A DNA stretch of 64,000 nt from Parastagonospora avenae f. sp. tritici 18332-5 (GCA_022559985.1 JAFJTR010000017.1:62001-126000); one strand, 5' to 3'; shown: positions 32,232 through 45,056, counted from the first letter of the stretch. Numbers and translations: made by a program. The notes: a model not told the origin generated them from the letters alone.

Positions 32232-35200
32232 CTACTGGAAGTCGCTGGTGTCAAGTGTCGCCGTGAGCGGCAACTTCCTCGAAGATGCACCGACGTATAC
32301 CGTCTTGGGTGCCGAGGTGATGACCCAGTTTTGGCTGGCGACATCCCAGTTGGACACATCACGGCGAGTGATGTCGGCATGGAAAGTGGCCGTCTTGCCG
32401 GGCTGGATGGAGAGACGGTCAAAGCCACGGAGGACAATCTTGGGGTCGTCTGGGTTACCCAGGCTGACGTACAGCTGCACAACTTCGTCACCAGGCAGGG
32501 TACCATTGTTGGTGATGGTAGCCTCAACGGAGAACAGAACATCCCAAAGCTGAGGGTTACCTCCAGGCGCGCCACCGGCTGGAATGCGGGCCTGTGGGGT
32601 ACCATCGGTTGCACCCGCGGGCCAAGTGTAGTTAAGGCCGTATTCGGGATCCTGGGAGGCCGTCTTCAGGTCGGTAGAGTTCAGGTAGGGGTAGATGAAC
32701 GTGTCAACGTATGTGAAGTCGCTGGGCCACTGGTACTGCGAAGCATCGGTGCTGAAGTTGCCCAGGGTTGGGGCAGCCTTGGACTGGCCAGTAGCAGGAG
32801 TGTATGCGCCAGCGTTGGCCTTCCTGACTGTGAGGTTCGAGTACGAGAACTTGGTGTATGACAGACCGAAGCCAAACTCGTAGATGGGAGTGACGTTCTG
32901 CTTGTCAAAAGCACGGTAGTCGATGAAGACACCCTCCTCGAAGTTGTCTTGTGGGCTGCTGCTGTTGTTGGTGGGCTCGTAGATGAGGTCCGGTCCGTAC
33001 TCGGCTGCGTCGCTGCCAATGGTGAAGGGCAGCTTGCCACCGGGGTTGTGGCGGCCGTAAAGGATGTCAGCAATAGCGTTACCAGACTCTTGGCCAGGCA
33101 GACCAGCCCAAAGGATGGCGGTGACGTTCTCGCTATCGTAGAAGGAATTGACGAGGACAGGGCCAACTGAGTGGATGACCACAATAGTGTTGTTGCAGAG
33201 CGAGGAAACGTTCTTGATCAAGGTGTCGCCATCCTGCCAGAGGGTCAGGTTGTTGCGGTCACCAGCATTGCCGTCGACGGTAATGTAGCCCTCTCCGGAA
33301 TCGGCGTTGACGAAGACAATGGCTACGCTAGCCTGCTTCGCCAAGGTCTGGATCTGAGTGTATGCCCAGTTGTCGGTGACAGAGGTGACAACGCCGCCGT
33401 TCTGGCCGACAGTGGCTTTGATGGACTCCAACGGGGTCACGAGGTAAGGGTAGTCAGATGTTCCAGAACCCCAGCCCATGGCCAAGGTGCCGTTGTTACC
33501 GCCGTGGTCGGGGAAGCCGTTAGGTCCCAACTGGCCCTCGCCAGCATCGTCACCAAAGACGGCAGTCCACTTCTCGCTACCTGTAAGGGGCAGGGCGCCC
33601 TCGTTTTTCAAGAGCACGGTGGACATGGCGGCGGTGCGGCGAATGCTACGGAAGTGGTCGGCACGAACATCTACATGCGAATTAATCTGACTGTAGCCTA
33701 CCTCGCCATAGTAATGGTCGAAACCGTAGGTATCGCGCGACCAGCTGTCGAAGTTGACAGGAATGCGGGCCTTGTCGCGGCCGACATAATAGAAGGCGGC
33801 CATGATACGCGTGACAGCGTCATCAAGGCGCCACTGAGGTACGGTTCCGTTGAGAATGGAAGTTGTGAAATTGGTACCCCAGAAAGTCTTGCCAGAGTTG
33901 AAGTCAGTGTCACCAGGCATGGTCATGTCGAGTCCAGCAAAGGTGGACGCAACGCCAGAGTGCTGGGCATCCCAATCCGACATGATGAAACCCTGGAAGC
34001 CAAGCTCGCCCTTGAGAATGTAGTTCTGCAAGTAAGAGTTCTGGCAAGCCTGCGAGTTGTTGACCTTGTTGTAGCTGCACATGATGGATCCAGTGCCGGC
34101 GCGGACAGCGTCGGCAAAAGGCCAGAGGTAGAGCTCGTGCAGAGTCTTGTCGTCGAGGTTGGAGCTGAGGGCATCAACGAAGCCCTGATCCTCAAAGTTG
34201 CCGGGCTGGCGGAAATGCTCCTGTTCGTTCATGATGTAGTGCTTCGTGCAGGCAATGACACCAGCATCCTGAATACCGCGGACTGATTCGGCAACAGCAA
34301 TACCGGACAGGTAGGGGTCGGGAGAGAAGCCCTCCCAGTTACGCTGCGTGTATGTTAGCCTAGATCACGTCTCTTACGATTTTGTTGCTTACTCCGCCCT
34401 TGGGGTTGCGGCCGAGAGGACCGACGACTGGGCCAAGCTGGACGTCTACACCCTTGCCACGATGCTCTGAGCCCATCTGGTATCCTCGAAGATACCACTC
34501 GCCACGGTCCCATGCTGCAGCGATGGTGCCCCCAGATGGGAAGGCCGAGACGTAATCGGCGAAGCGAACGCCCAGAGGAGCATCCTGATTACAGATGCCG
34601 GTGAAGTTCAATCGTGGCACGCCACCAGTGTTGCCGACGCAGTGGTCGCTCTGCCATCCTGTGCCGGTTGTGAGATTGACCTTCTCGAGAAGAGTGAGTT
34701 GGCTAACGAAAGCCTGCGCCTTCTGGTACGCCGCTTCCCAGTCACCAAGACCTTCGATCCATCTGGCCGGTATTAGTCGTGCTTCGAATGGAGCCAGTCG
34801 AGTTGATGTTGCTTGGGACGGCTGTGGAGACCTCTGTTTGACATGCGCAGGCGAGTGTGGGGTCTCCGCATTTGCAGAAGCGTACCACTCCACACTTTCC
34901 CGAAACAAAGCTGTCAATTCTCGAAGCGGGTGTTACTTACGGGCTGGGGTAAAATGGCGGGCTAACCGCGTTGTCCAAAGGACTCGACGAGTTGGCCGCG
35001 GGAGTAGATGTGTTGCTGGTAGGATACTGTTTACAGTCAGCTCGAGCTACACAAACAAAGCTTGCACGTGGGATTGTACAGCGCGTAAGAATGGAAACAG
35101 CGCGACAACAAAGTTCGCCAGGTCCGGTAACATGTCTGCAGCTTTGGTGCGCTTTTCGCAGCGACTCGACGTGGAATAGAAATGTTACTGACCTGTTGCG

Positions 35201-35249
35201 CAAAAACCTGCGTCGCAAAGAATGCGACCAGGGATGAAGCTAGCGCCAT
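32232..35249 (-). CDS. Secreted GH3 beta-glucosidase
   Basis: Exons 35249-35193, 35026-34941, 34762-34393 and 34343-32232 (introns 166, 178 and 49 nt) give 874 residues. Exon 1 is exactly the signal peptide MALASSLVAFFATQVFAQQ. Exon 2 is a Ser/Thr/Pro linker ending in PPFYPSP that joins to WIEGLGDWEAAYQKA. The N-terminal (beta/alpha)8 domain has the nucleophile region GFIMSDWDAQHSG (Asp about 290) and KHYIMNEQEHFR. The second domain and a C-terminal fibronectin III-like domain (GDEVVQLYVSLGNP) follow. Many N-x-S/T sites fit an extracellular glycoprotein that splits cellobiose and other beta-glucosides. A 371-codon frame on the other strand is a shadow. Confidence 0.92.
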
Positions 35250-37961
35250 GGTTACCAAACGTGACTGCCGGGGAGACGTGACAGGTAGACAGCACACAGC
35301 AATATAGTATTACTGGATTAAAATTTGGCTGCCAAAGTAAACCAGTTGAATAAACCAGTTGACCGCGTACACGAGCGAAAATTACATCAAAGGGCGCGCG
35401 ACAACTTTATCCTCGCTGGCAGCCCGCCGCCCGAGGCAGCGTCGTAGCTTCCCCAGCACTCCGCCTAGCGCCCCAGGATTCTCAGCACTGACCCCTGCTG
35501 ATCGTCTCCACACTGAGTCCACAGTCGACCCAGCGACCTCACAAACCAGCCGCTGAACTTGGTACCACTGAACGCTATTCCGGAGGCTACGGCTGCGTTT
35601 CCGTCATCCAGTCCACCTGTCTAACTCTTCCACAGCGGGAGCACAGCTCGAAGCAGCATCCCTCACCGACGCGTGTTCTGTGCAGTACGTCAGGGAGGCC
35701 CACTGCATCCCATCGACTCGAGCAAGGTACATAAGCCGCCTCTCAACACTCGGCGCGAACTTGTACATCGTCATCTTGCTGCGCCAACCTGCAGGGGTCG
35801 TAGATTCAAGCTCTCAGCATCAGCCCTTACCGCAGCCCACCGAAATCTTGTGGCTTGCCAAATACGACTTCAGTCCGTGGCAAATGCGGGGGAGGTTGCA
35901 CCTTAGCTCTTACTGCGCGTCCGCCATTGAGACCAGACGACCAGCGAGAACGACATTTGAAGGCATTTGAGCCTCAACATGGATTGCAATATTGTCGAAT
36001 CCAGGGCATGTTCGGTGTACCGACATAACCAAATGCATATCGCACTAGGTTGCACGCCAGTCCGATGAGTTGGCCCAGGCGAAGTGCCAATTTTGAACTC
36101 CACCCTCCCTTCTGCAGCACGTCTTCGTTCGTGCCTAGCATGCTGCCTGCAGGCTGACGGTCCATAATTTCTGATTAGTGGAAGGCATGTCACGACCTGG
36201 TTTGCTGTGCGGTGCGACCACCCTGCTCAACGTTGGCTAAATCTCGGCAGAACATTTAGGGACTTGCGCGCCTCTGCTGCCCCAGCTTTAGGCCCGATCA
36301 TCCACTCGTTCAACGGCCCGCCCTGAAAAATCGTGATCATCACAAGATGTTGGGTGCAGGTCCCGAGCCTGGCTGCTGCAGTAAACATTGAGTTCGTCAG
36401 CAGTCTCCAGCCCTGTGCCGCGGGATCCTTACTCTTGTTCTCTGCATGGAAGGTGGCACAGCCCCAAACGTCACCAGTTCATGAAGACGATTCCACTGTA
36501 ACCGGTGGAACTTCTACCGCCTCGCTAATCACCTTTCAGTCCAACCTTTTCACGCCAAAGCCGTGGGTTTCCAGATTCCCGGCCAAGTCGTCACATCGTA
36601 ATGTGTGCTTGTCCTACCGATCACAAATCCCATTTGGCGTGCACTGACTTGGGTACAAGCATAACATGTGCTGTCAGATACGAGTATGACCAAGGCTTCG
36701 GTTGCGATCAGTCACGCGAAACAGAATGTGCAGCGAAACGGCGTGTACAAATTGAACAGAGCTTGCGATTCACAGTGACGGTCGTGAACAAAGAAGCACT
36801 GGCGCGTGTCATTGTGATCACAGTCTTAGCTCTCGGAGAGTCTTGGCTAGTTGGATCGGGATCTCGTGTCCCAATTTCGGGCTTTTACCTGTTCAGTCAC
36901 ATCATATGCCGATCCTAGTCGTAAGCTCAATTGCCTTTAATCGGTAACCACAATTGTCAAATATGATTGTTCATCACCCTTCTACGACTTTTACTTCAGC
37001 ATTGAAGCTTACATGACCCCGTCGGGTGTCAATCGCCTTTCACGATCAATTTGAGCAGTTCTTTTGAGCTGCATCTGCAGATGCATCAGTCATTACGGTG
37101 ACATCGTCAGAACTGTGCCTCATATCGTGTCCATGCTTCGGGTGAGGGTTCATTGTACGGCTCCCATCGTTCACTTCCGACTTGGCCTGTTGCTAGTATT
37201 GAGCATCCTGTATATATCATACAAGCATGGCTTCTCCACAACTACACATCGGACTACTTTCTTTTTAGCTACGTAGCCTCGTCTATGAACGCCAATCGTT
37301 CTGTATGACGCTAAATCGAATGAGTAAGTCTCGCACGTGCCAAATCAAGACCTCCATCTTCACCACCATCACTAACATCGCTCAACTGCTCGATTATAAC
37401 GGGCTTACATCAGTCCGTACCTTGCGAAGTCGTTTCTCGATTGATATCTCTCCTGATCACCTGCCTGCTTCCCAACAGAGACGTCTCGTAGACTCAGCCA
37501 CATAGCCATCCTTACACGGACGGTGGCGCAATCAGCGCGTTGTTCGTATGAATGACTCCCTCAGCATGAAACCGTTTGCTGCGCAGCCCTTTCTGACTCC
37601 GGTATATCGCCAACGAAGAGAAAATATCGGGTTTTGAACGGTGGGTTCTGGTACAAACAGAATGAAGGCCGTCCACGGGTAGTGCATTTTACATGAGGCA
37701 AGATGAGTGTGAAATGAAGTAGCCTTTCCTTAATCGTCACGTCTACTGAGGTTTAGCATCTCTGGTTCGGTTTTGCGGGTATGCCACTGTTTGCTGCAGG
37801 CTAGCCAATGGCCGTTGAGGGCGTAAGGCTGCAAGTAGGCAACACCGCCTCACTTGAGTCACATTTGAGTCAACTCGCGCACGCTATCCACATGTCCTAA
37901 TTCCATTTAAAGCACCTACTTTTATCTGCAGTTACCGAAGTCACAAGTTATCTCATCTACC
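35250..37961. other. Long divergent intergenic region, no supported gene
   Basis: About 2.7 kb between the beta-glucosidase and RBR ligase start codons. Only short unconnected frames are present, and no transposon ends or repeats were recognised. Confidence 0.45.
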
Positions 37962-40175
37962 ATGGGTGGAAGGTTCTCCAAGGCCGTGCGCTCGCACGTG
38001 AAGGCTGAGCCCTCCGTCGCACCTACTACTTCAAATCATCACGACATCGACATAATCAAGCGCCAAGACCCCGCACAGCAGCTATCCGTTTGCAACTCAA
38101 CTGAGAGCCGCGCAGCTTTTCTCAGTCTGCTTTCATGCGACGACATCAACCTTGCGACTTCTACCCTACCGGATATGGACTCGCGGCGACGACGATATAG
38201 CGACCCAACACAGTCCATGTCGCACACTCACTCTTCAGATGCTACTACCTCTGTGCTGCAGGGTATGGCCTCATTTGAGCAATTCCTGGCCGAGCGGCGG
38301 CTCATGAACATTGATTACAGCGATGAACCTGCGACAGCCCTACCAGCACCTTCGGGACCGGTCCCGCCTCTCGCCGACCCAGTTCCACAATGTTTGATCT
38401 GCTGTACAGATATGCCCAAGGACGGCGATAAGGATATTATCAGGCCGTGTCGGAGCTCCAGTCACATCTACTGCGCTGATTGCGTCAAGGACATGTTCAT
38501 CAACGCGTGCAAAGACTCGACGCGCATGCCTCCGCGATGCTGTGTACCCTTCAACCTTCAATACGCAAAGCCTTATCTGACGAAGGAGGAGGCAGCTCTT
38601 TTCAGGGCGAAGTACGAGGAATGGTGCACTCCAGACCCTATATACTGCCCGATGCCGACATGTTCCACCTTCATACCAGACAGACTATTGCCGGAGCATG
38701 TCAGAACCAACAAGAAGCGGCGTGTGGACTCTGGAGTTGGAGCTACCACTCTGGAATCTTTTGCGTGCCCAATATGCGAGGCAGGCATTTGCACTGGCTG
38801 TCGGCAACAGGCTCATCCAAACAGCATTTGCATCATCAACGAGTTTGGCCTAGATGCAGACATAGCTGAGCTTCTGAAGCAATGGGGGTACAAGAAATGC
38901 CCAAAGTGTGGTCACGGAGTGAAGAGGATGTTTGGTTGCAATCACATGGAGTGCAGGTGCGGCGCACACTTTTGCTGGGTTTGTCTGGAGAACATCAACG
39001 ATTGCGATGGAGGCTGCTACGAAGATGAAGACGAAGATGAGGAGGGAGATGAGGACAGAAGTGAATCTGATGAGGATGTTCAAGATCTAGCAAGAGCCGA
39101 CGAAGCCAGCACAGAAACCAGCATGGCAGATGTAGCATTTCGACTGGGTCTGGAGTTGGGTGAGGCTACAGCCCCTCCACAATCGACTCGTCCGTCCAAT
39201 CTCGATGGTGGAGGATCTCGCTACTGGGCAGAAAGCTCCTTTAATTTCGGCGAAGAACCTCAAGACGACGGTCAAGAAGCAATCTGGTCATGCCACCACT
39301 CCTTCGAGCCTTTCCGAGTCCCTTTTTCGTACGCAATCACCTCCCACACAACCGAACTAGAGTGTGTCAAGTGCTGGAGTATCATATATCCAAAGATCAG
39401 CGCACCAGTCCTGTCGACCATCCCCAAGAACACAGGTCGTCCAGGCTTTCCTCCTGCGCCTCCACCAGGCTTTGGTACAAGAGGCGCAAGGCGTCGTGTC
39501 CAGCGAGGCGTTGGCCGACCACACCTTCGCGGAAGAGGACGAGGAAGAGGACCATACGTGCCTCCTCGTGGTCTCTTTAGAGCTGACGCTACTATCGGCA
39601 CCGCACCTCATCTTAGAGCCGTTCTCCCGCCAGTGTCTCCGAGTTTCCCTGCGCGGGATATCACCCCCATGGAAGATGTACAATTCACCCAGCGTACCGT
39701 TGGCAGCACCTTCTCTCCTATCCCCACAACCCCACCGTACCAACCTAGCAGTATCTTCCCCCGCCGTACCAAGCCCAACCTCGCTTCTCCTACTCCACCA
39801 AGCGTCCTCAGCCACACCCCTTCCCCGTCCAGCCCCGCCCACGAATGCGAGTACTGCTTCATCGTCGTCTGCGAGACATGTAAAGATGCAGACATCGCCG
39901 CGCGCGAAGCAGAGTCCAAACGCAGGCAGAAGGAATACGACGAGCAGGCGGCGCGAGAGGAGGAAGTGCGCCAGGCAACTCGACAGGCTGAGGAGCGGGA
40001 GGATGTAGGACAAGCAGGGGAAGCAGACATCCCAGCAGTCGAGGACCCAACAGTCCAGGACCCAGCGTCCGTACTCCTCGGCCGTCGCCCCACATATGCC
40101 CATCCTATCTCGGTGGCTGTATTAGACCAAGCTGCAGGACGCAGACTCCTGTTGGCGGATTTGGGGCTCCCCTAG
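37962..40175 (+). CDS. RBR-type E3 ubiquitin ligase
   Basis: Single exon, 737 residues. The start MGGRFSKA carries a Gly-2 N-myristoylation-like motif. RING1 (about 143-190) begins CLICCTDM and continues through an H-x-YCADC segment. An IBR region follows (about 215-290, with CPMPTCSTF and CPICEAGICTGC). RING2 (about 312-343) reads KKCPKCGHGVKRM then FGCNHMECRCGAHFCWVC. The Cys in GCNHM (about 326) corresponds to the catalytic Cys of parkin/HHARI ligases, which accept ubiquitin as a thioester. Beyond it are an acidic stretch, an Arg/Gly-rich patch (about 505-530), a Pro/Ser-rich region, and a late CEYCFIVVCETC Cys cluster followed by a charged helix. Confidence 0.88.
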   Translation: MGGRFSKAVRSHVKAEPSVAPTTSNHHDIDIIKRQDPAQQLSVCNSTESRAAFLSLLSCDDINLATSTLPDMDSRRRRYSDPTQSMSHTHSSDATTSVLQGMASFEQFLAERRLMNIDYSDEPATALPAPSGPVPPLADPVPQCLICCTDMPKDGDKDIIRPCRSSSHIYCADCVKDMFINACKDSTRMPPRCCVPFNLQYAKPYLTKEEAALFRAKYEEWCTPDPIYCPMPTCSTFIPDRLLPEHVRTNKKRRVDSGVGATTLESFACPICEAGICTGCRQQAHPNSICIINEFGLDADIAELLKQWGYKKCPKCGHGVKRMFGCNHMECRCGAHFCWVCLENINDCDGGCYEDEDEDEEGDEDRSESDEDVQDLARADEASTETSMADVAFRLGLELGEATAPPQSTRPSNLDGGGSRYWAESSFNFGEEPQDDGQEAIWSCHHSFEPFRVPFSYAITSHTTELECVKCWSIIYPKISAPVLSTIPKNTGRPGFPPAPPPGFGTRGARRRVQRGVGRPHLRGRGRGRGPYVPPRGLFRADATIGTAPHLRAVLPPVSPSFPARDITPMEDVQFTQRTVGSTFSPIPTTPPYQPSSIFPRRTKPNLASPTPPSVLSHTPSPSSPAHECEYCFIVVCETCKDADIAAREAESKRRQKEYDEQAAREEEVRQATRQAEEREDVGQAGEADIPAVEDPTVQDPASVLLGRRPTYAHPISVAVLDQAAGRRLLLADLGLP

Positions 40176-41069
40176 GATTACCACAGGCAGGTCTAGCCAG
40201 GCGGAGTTTGTGTTTCTTTTCCAGGCTGGGGATTTATTTCGTGTCAGAGTTTGCGGGCATGGGTGGCGCGTTTCGTATGCTTGGATCAACTTGATTGCTC
40301 ATTCCGCGTACGGGAGGGGAGGTGTGTGTGGTCGTGTCTGAAAGTGAGATACGTATCCTGTGATTTCATACAAGAGTGTCTCGCGCGCTTACTTCTAATC
40401 ATGCCCCTCTCTCTCTCTCGTCCAGAGTAACCAAAATTATCTCCGGCAACGTTTCTATAATAAAGCTTCCGCATTACAATAGAAGTGACCAAGAAAATCC
40501 AGTCCAGAGCGAGTCTGTTGACTTGTCCACTTTCTTGTTGCCTGCGTATTGCCATTGACAGATTCCTTGGTAGTCCCGCGGCGAGAACTCTCATCGTGTT
40601 GGCAGATAGAACCACGCTTGTCGTCGGAGGAGTCTTCCGCTGGTCGTCGTTCAATAATAGTCTCTGTTACTTGTAGCTACGCCACAATCCCCATCGAGCT
40701 GATCCAGAAGATACTGTGAAGATGACGACTTTTGCTAGGTGAAATGGTACAAATGACATGGGAGGCAGACGACATATGACTACTTGAAACGGTAGTTCAT
40801 TGATACGAAAAGGGCACAAGCTAAGGAGTTTTAGGCTCACTGAATATGGCATTGAATACTGAGGTAGATGAGAGTTAATTTTTCGAAGCCCGACCGCCCC
40901 ATCCATCCATTTTGTGATCCTTAGATCGTGCTGCATTTCCAGCTCAACTCGTCGTTCAATCATTGTCAGATCCTTTGCTTGATTTCGTTCCAGGTCCGTC
41001 TACACATGTGTGACGGATGTGCGACACGACTGCTCGAGTCGTGTGTTAGTCGACGTGGGTTTGTCGAAC
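40176..41069. other. Convergent intergenic region, no gene seen
   Basis: About 890 bp between the RBR ligase stop and the Stm1-like gene stop. A CT microrepeat occurs at about 40410-40420. Confidence 0.45.
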
Positions 41070-42457
41070 TTATGCGCCCAGGCTAGGGAAAGCGCTGGAG
41101 TCGGCGATGTTGGGGCCAGACTGTCCACCACGTCCACCGCGGGGACGGGCATCACCACGAGCACCGCGAGCACCATCGCCACGACCGCGTCCGCCGCGGA
41201 ACTCGCCACGGTCTCCGCCACGGCCACGACCTTCGCCGCCACGGAATTCACCGCCGCCACGACCGCGTCCCTCGCCACGACCACGGGTACCGTCGCCGCG
41301 TCCGCGTCCACCACGGCTGCCACCCTCACGGGGAGGGGGAGCAAGCATACGGTCGCCGTCGAGCTCGACGTGGACCTTCTCCTTGCGCTGGCGCTCACGC
41401 TTGGCCTTGGCACCCTGGCCGGCCATGTAGGCCTCCTCCTCCTCTTCGCGGCTCAGAGCCTTGCCCTCGGGGAACTTCTTGCTGCTGCCCTCGTTGGGCT
41501 TGCGGACGTTCTGGGCGGCAAGACCGAGCTTCTTCTCGGCCTGCTCAACAAGGTAGGCAGCGTAAGACTTGCTCCTGTCCTCTGGCTCAGGCTCGGGCTG
41601 GTTCTCGCCCTCGGCAGCGTCAGCGACGGCATCCTTCTCTTCGGCCTTGGCAATGGCATCGCCAGCTACTTCGTCCTCGAGCTCAGCGTTGCCGTCGTTT
41701 CCGCCCCAGCCGTGAGCGGCCTGCTTCTCCTGCTCACTGTTGCTTCTTAGTGATGCTCGAACATTGGCATGTAGCTATGCTTACCCGATACCGGTCCTGC
41801 TGCGACGGTCACCATCGGCACGGGGACCTCCACGGCCGCCGCCACGACCACCACGGCCACGGCCGCGGTAGTTGCCACGCTCACCAGTTCCAGAAGGCTC
41901 TTCTTGTCGTGTTAGTAGAGATTGAAAGCAGTATGCGGGGTGTACTAACCGCCTGATCCACGGCCACGGTTCTTGTCAGCGCCGACACCGCGATCCCGGA
42001 AAGCTGTTCACAATTAGCCCAGTCCAAGTCTGCTGTCTCTGCGCAAGGCTCGTGAAGGCCTCTCTCAGCTCCTCGTGGTGACGTACCGTTCTCGTTCGCG
42101 CTGGCGGTCTGCTTGGTGCGGGTCTGGGTGCCTGTTCGCTCGGGCGCAGGCTTGGGGGCGTCGGTACCGTCGCGCTTGCCGTGCCTCATAACGGGCTTCT
42201 CGATTGCCCTTGTTGGGGGGTCGGCCGGCCTGTCGGGGTCGAGCTCTGGGTCATTGCCTGCGGGGTGGTGAGTATTGAGCGGGCAGCCTCTTCGATGCGG
42301 CTTTCACATACCCAGCAGCTCATAAATGTTCTGCCATCTCAGTTAGCCATTGCCCCCATGTAGCTTCTCTCGCACAGCAATTGCAGCTGGCGATGCGGCG
42401 CAGACTCGAGCCTGCGCCTGGGGAAGTGGAGCTCACCTTGGAAACTACAGCAGACAT
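41070..42457 (-). CDS. STM1: Stm1/SERBP1-like ribosome- and RNA-binding protein
   Basis: Six exons (42457-42437, 42330-42312, 42257-42087, 42003-41950, 41899-41785, 41745-41070) sum to 351 codons in frame. The first two exons are tiny (21 and 19 nt) and encode MSAVVSKNIYELLG, continuing NDPELDPDRPADPP. The middle has an RGRGRGGRGGG patch and the HABP4/PAI-RBP1-type region (about 180-270) with KSYAAYLVEQAEKKLGL. The C-terminus is dense in RGG/RGRG repeats and ends FPSLGA. In yeast, Stm1 clamps idle 80S ribosomes and preserves them in starvation; SERBP1 is the animal counterpart. The RGG tail is a probable arginine-methylation and RNA-contact region. GC-rich shadow frames overlap it on the other strand. 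Confidence 0.87.
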
Positions 42458-43585
42458 CTTGGTGGATTGGAGCGCCTTTCGCGCTTTTCCCGTCTAGATG
42501 CGCAATCTGCGGAGAGGGAGGGAAGATGAGAGAGCTTGCCCTACGGACTTAGGACGTGACTCTCGGGGGTGTTGTGGCTTTCAGGCGAGAGGCGAGGTTG
42601 ACGTGAGGTTGGCGGGCGCTCCAAAATTCGCTGTGGTGCTAGCTCTCCGTTCGCTTAGGCTCCATGGGCTGCCCGTGCCCCACCTACCCTCGGACTTGGA
42701 GGGTGCGAACAAAGCAACATCGCAGCAATTGTTGTCTGCGTTAGTCCCGTGATGGATCCAATGGCATGAGAGAGTGCGAATTGCTGTAAAGAATACTGAT
42801 ATCATTAATGCTGCTTGCATTACTATACAGGCTTTGTCTGTCTGTCCTGCAGCCCTTCACGCCTGAATGGCACCTGCATTCTGACAGTACCACCAGATCA
42901 CTAAGCTTTAAATCCTCACAAACGCCTGTGGTACGGACACTGCAATGCATTATAGGCTGCCATGTAAGAGGGGGCATCGCATTGTGACGCCTACAGGTGC
43001 AGCACATAGCTTCAGCCTCTTGGCTCAGCAAGCTGTGTCATAACATGGGTGTGCTCACTTGAAGTTGTCTGCACGCTACCAATCTCACCACATGTGCACT
43101 ATATGGTATGCTTAGAGCAATCGCAGGTGCCTTGCATGTCTCGCTTAGCCGAGCTGACCTTGGCTCGCCTTCACGTCATCCCGGGGTTCATTCAAGATTA
43201 TTTCAAGTGACTTATTGTTATGGACAGCCGTCGAAATATTACACTATGTACAATCAAGCAATGTCTCGAGTCGTCGACCAAGTCTTGACAACATCCAACA
43301 GTTGAATTTCTGGAAGGCCAGCTACCTTCTATGTCCATAACACCATTGCTGAAGCTGAATATTGGAACAATGAACTTTTGAGAAAAACCCCATCATTTGA
43401 GACCGGGAAATATCCAAGTCGTATAGAGTAAACGCCAACGTACTGCCGTCGCACATTCATGGCAGATCGAGCCAGGTTTGACGCCCGCTAGCAATAGCAT
43501 TAAAGGTCTTGTGTGGATAGTGTCGTATCCGGGAAGTTAAGTGTCGTTTATCGTCTTTGCTCGTATCGAAATCATTCGTGCCCTC
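42458..43585. other. Intergenic, no gene seen
   Basis: About 1.1 kb between the Stm1-like start and the kapC stop, both minus strand. No supported frame. Confidence 0.45.
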
Positions 43586-45056
43586 TCATCGAGATTCGTA
43601 CATGGTGGGGAAGTGCATGCTTGCCGAGAGCCCAAACGGATCGGCGTCTAGCATAGGGTCGTATGGGTCGAACAGGTGGTTGCTCATACCATTGAAGACG
43701 TGGCCGCCGTCATTCGGCGCCAGCGCAGCTGGGCTGGTGAACGGAGGGTTCTGTGAGGGGGGCATCGGAGGCGGCATGTTGTTCGCCGGTGGGAAGTTCT
43801 GCTGTGGGAAGGGCCCGGGGCCCGCAGATTGATCGCTCGGGTCGTCGTGGTCGTAGGAGTCTGCTTGTTCCTCATACTCCTGCTCTGCAACACAAAATCA
43901 GCCTAGGATTACAAAGTCCTATCCCTAAGGAACGAAGGAAGGGGGTCAGCTTGCCGAGTTGAGACATGTGGTCCGTGAATTGAGTCTGGAATTGGAAGCC
44001 TGTGCTGCTGTTCTGCGTTATGCCGTTGCCGTTGTTGGCCACAGGAGGAGCATTGGACATGCCATTTGCTGGGGGTTGGTTTGTGAGTATAGCTGGCCGC
44101 TGGGGTCCCATGTTGGGTGTGAAGTTTGATCTAGGTGGCTGAGGCCGCAATGGCTGCTGCTGCTGTTGCTGCGGCGGTATCGGCCCAAAGTTGGGCGACA
44201 CTGACTGACCGTGGGGCATGAAATTAGGAGAGCGCGTCGCTGATTGAGCGGGCGATGAGAGATGCGAGCCAGGCGTCGGCTGCGACAGGGGCGAACGTTG
44301 AATAGGCCCATCGGGCTGTATCATAGGCAGGCCATTGGAGCCGTCAGCCTTTGGAGGCCCTTGAAGCGACCGCCGCTGCTGCTGTCGGTTTAAGACTGCA
44401 CGCTGCGAGAGCGGTGCTTGGTTGGGGGAATTATGAGCAGATACTGGAGGCCGTGTTGGCCCCAGATTGGGACTACCAGTCTTTGCGCGCAGCTCGGCCT
44501 GGACGTCAATGCCTAGTGGAGAGGGCGTTAGTATGGGTCCGGGTGGTGGACAGAGATAAGGACTTGGAATCACCTTTCTCTAACAAGATTCTTTCCAGAA
44601 GCGAATTCTTGTAGCGGAGCATAAGGCATTCGTCGGCGGCATTGCGATGACTGTTCTGCAGGTTCTGCAGCGTCTCCTCATGGTGCTTGATGGTACTCTC
44701 GAGCTGCTTGATGTACTCTGTGCGGCGCTCGCGGAAGGCGGCCTGTGCCTGTCTATTGCGCTGCTTGCGCTCCTCTGAGGTTGCGTATATCTTACGGCGC
44801 TTGGTTAGTCCTATCTTCTCAAACGATACAGAGTGCGCATATTCAGCAGTCATGGTGGCAGGCATAGGGAGGGCTAAGTGCTCACGGGTTTGCGGCCGCC
44901 TTTGCGCTTCTGCTGCTGGGGCTCCTCTTGAGTATATGTCTCGGCCAGACCAGGTTCAGGCGACGATCCGATAGACGACGTCGAACCATCGCGAGAGGCG
45001 TCTGCCTTGCCCACGGGGGCCGTCATATCTGTTACGACACTATCTCCCATCTGCAT
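43586..45056 (-). CDS. kapC: KapC-type bZIP transcription factor
   Basis: Exons 45056-44886, 44790-44574, 44512-43955 and 43884-43586 give 414 residues. The head is short and acidic with a KRKGGRKP basic patch. The second exon carries the bZIP: basic region RNRQAQAAFRERR, then a leucine-zipper-like helix through KQLESTIKHHEETLQNLQ to NSLLERILLEKG. The rest is Pro/Gln/Asn-rich, including a six-Gln run. The RNRQAQAAFRERR pattern and downstream IDVQAELRAKTG are those of KapC/Yap-like fungal factors. The third intron (43954-43885) has a GC donor (G/GCAAGC). ATG at 45056 was chosen as the first in-frame Met; upstream the frame is open without Met, so a 5' exon is possible. Confidence 0.85.

Noticed and set aside
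33171..34286. 371-codon open frame on the plus strand
   Set aside because: It lies antisense to the GH3 beta-glucosidase, whose motifs and splice sites are unambiguous.
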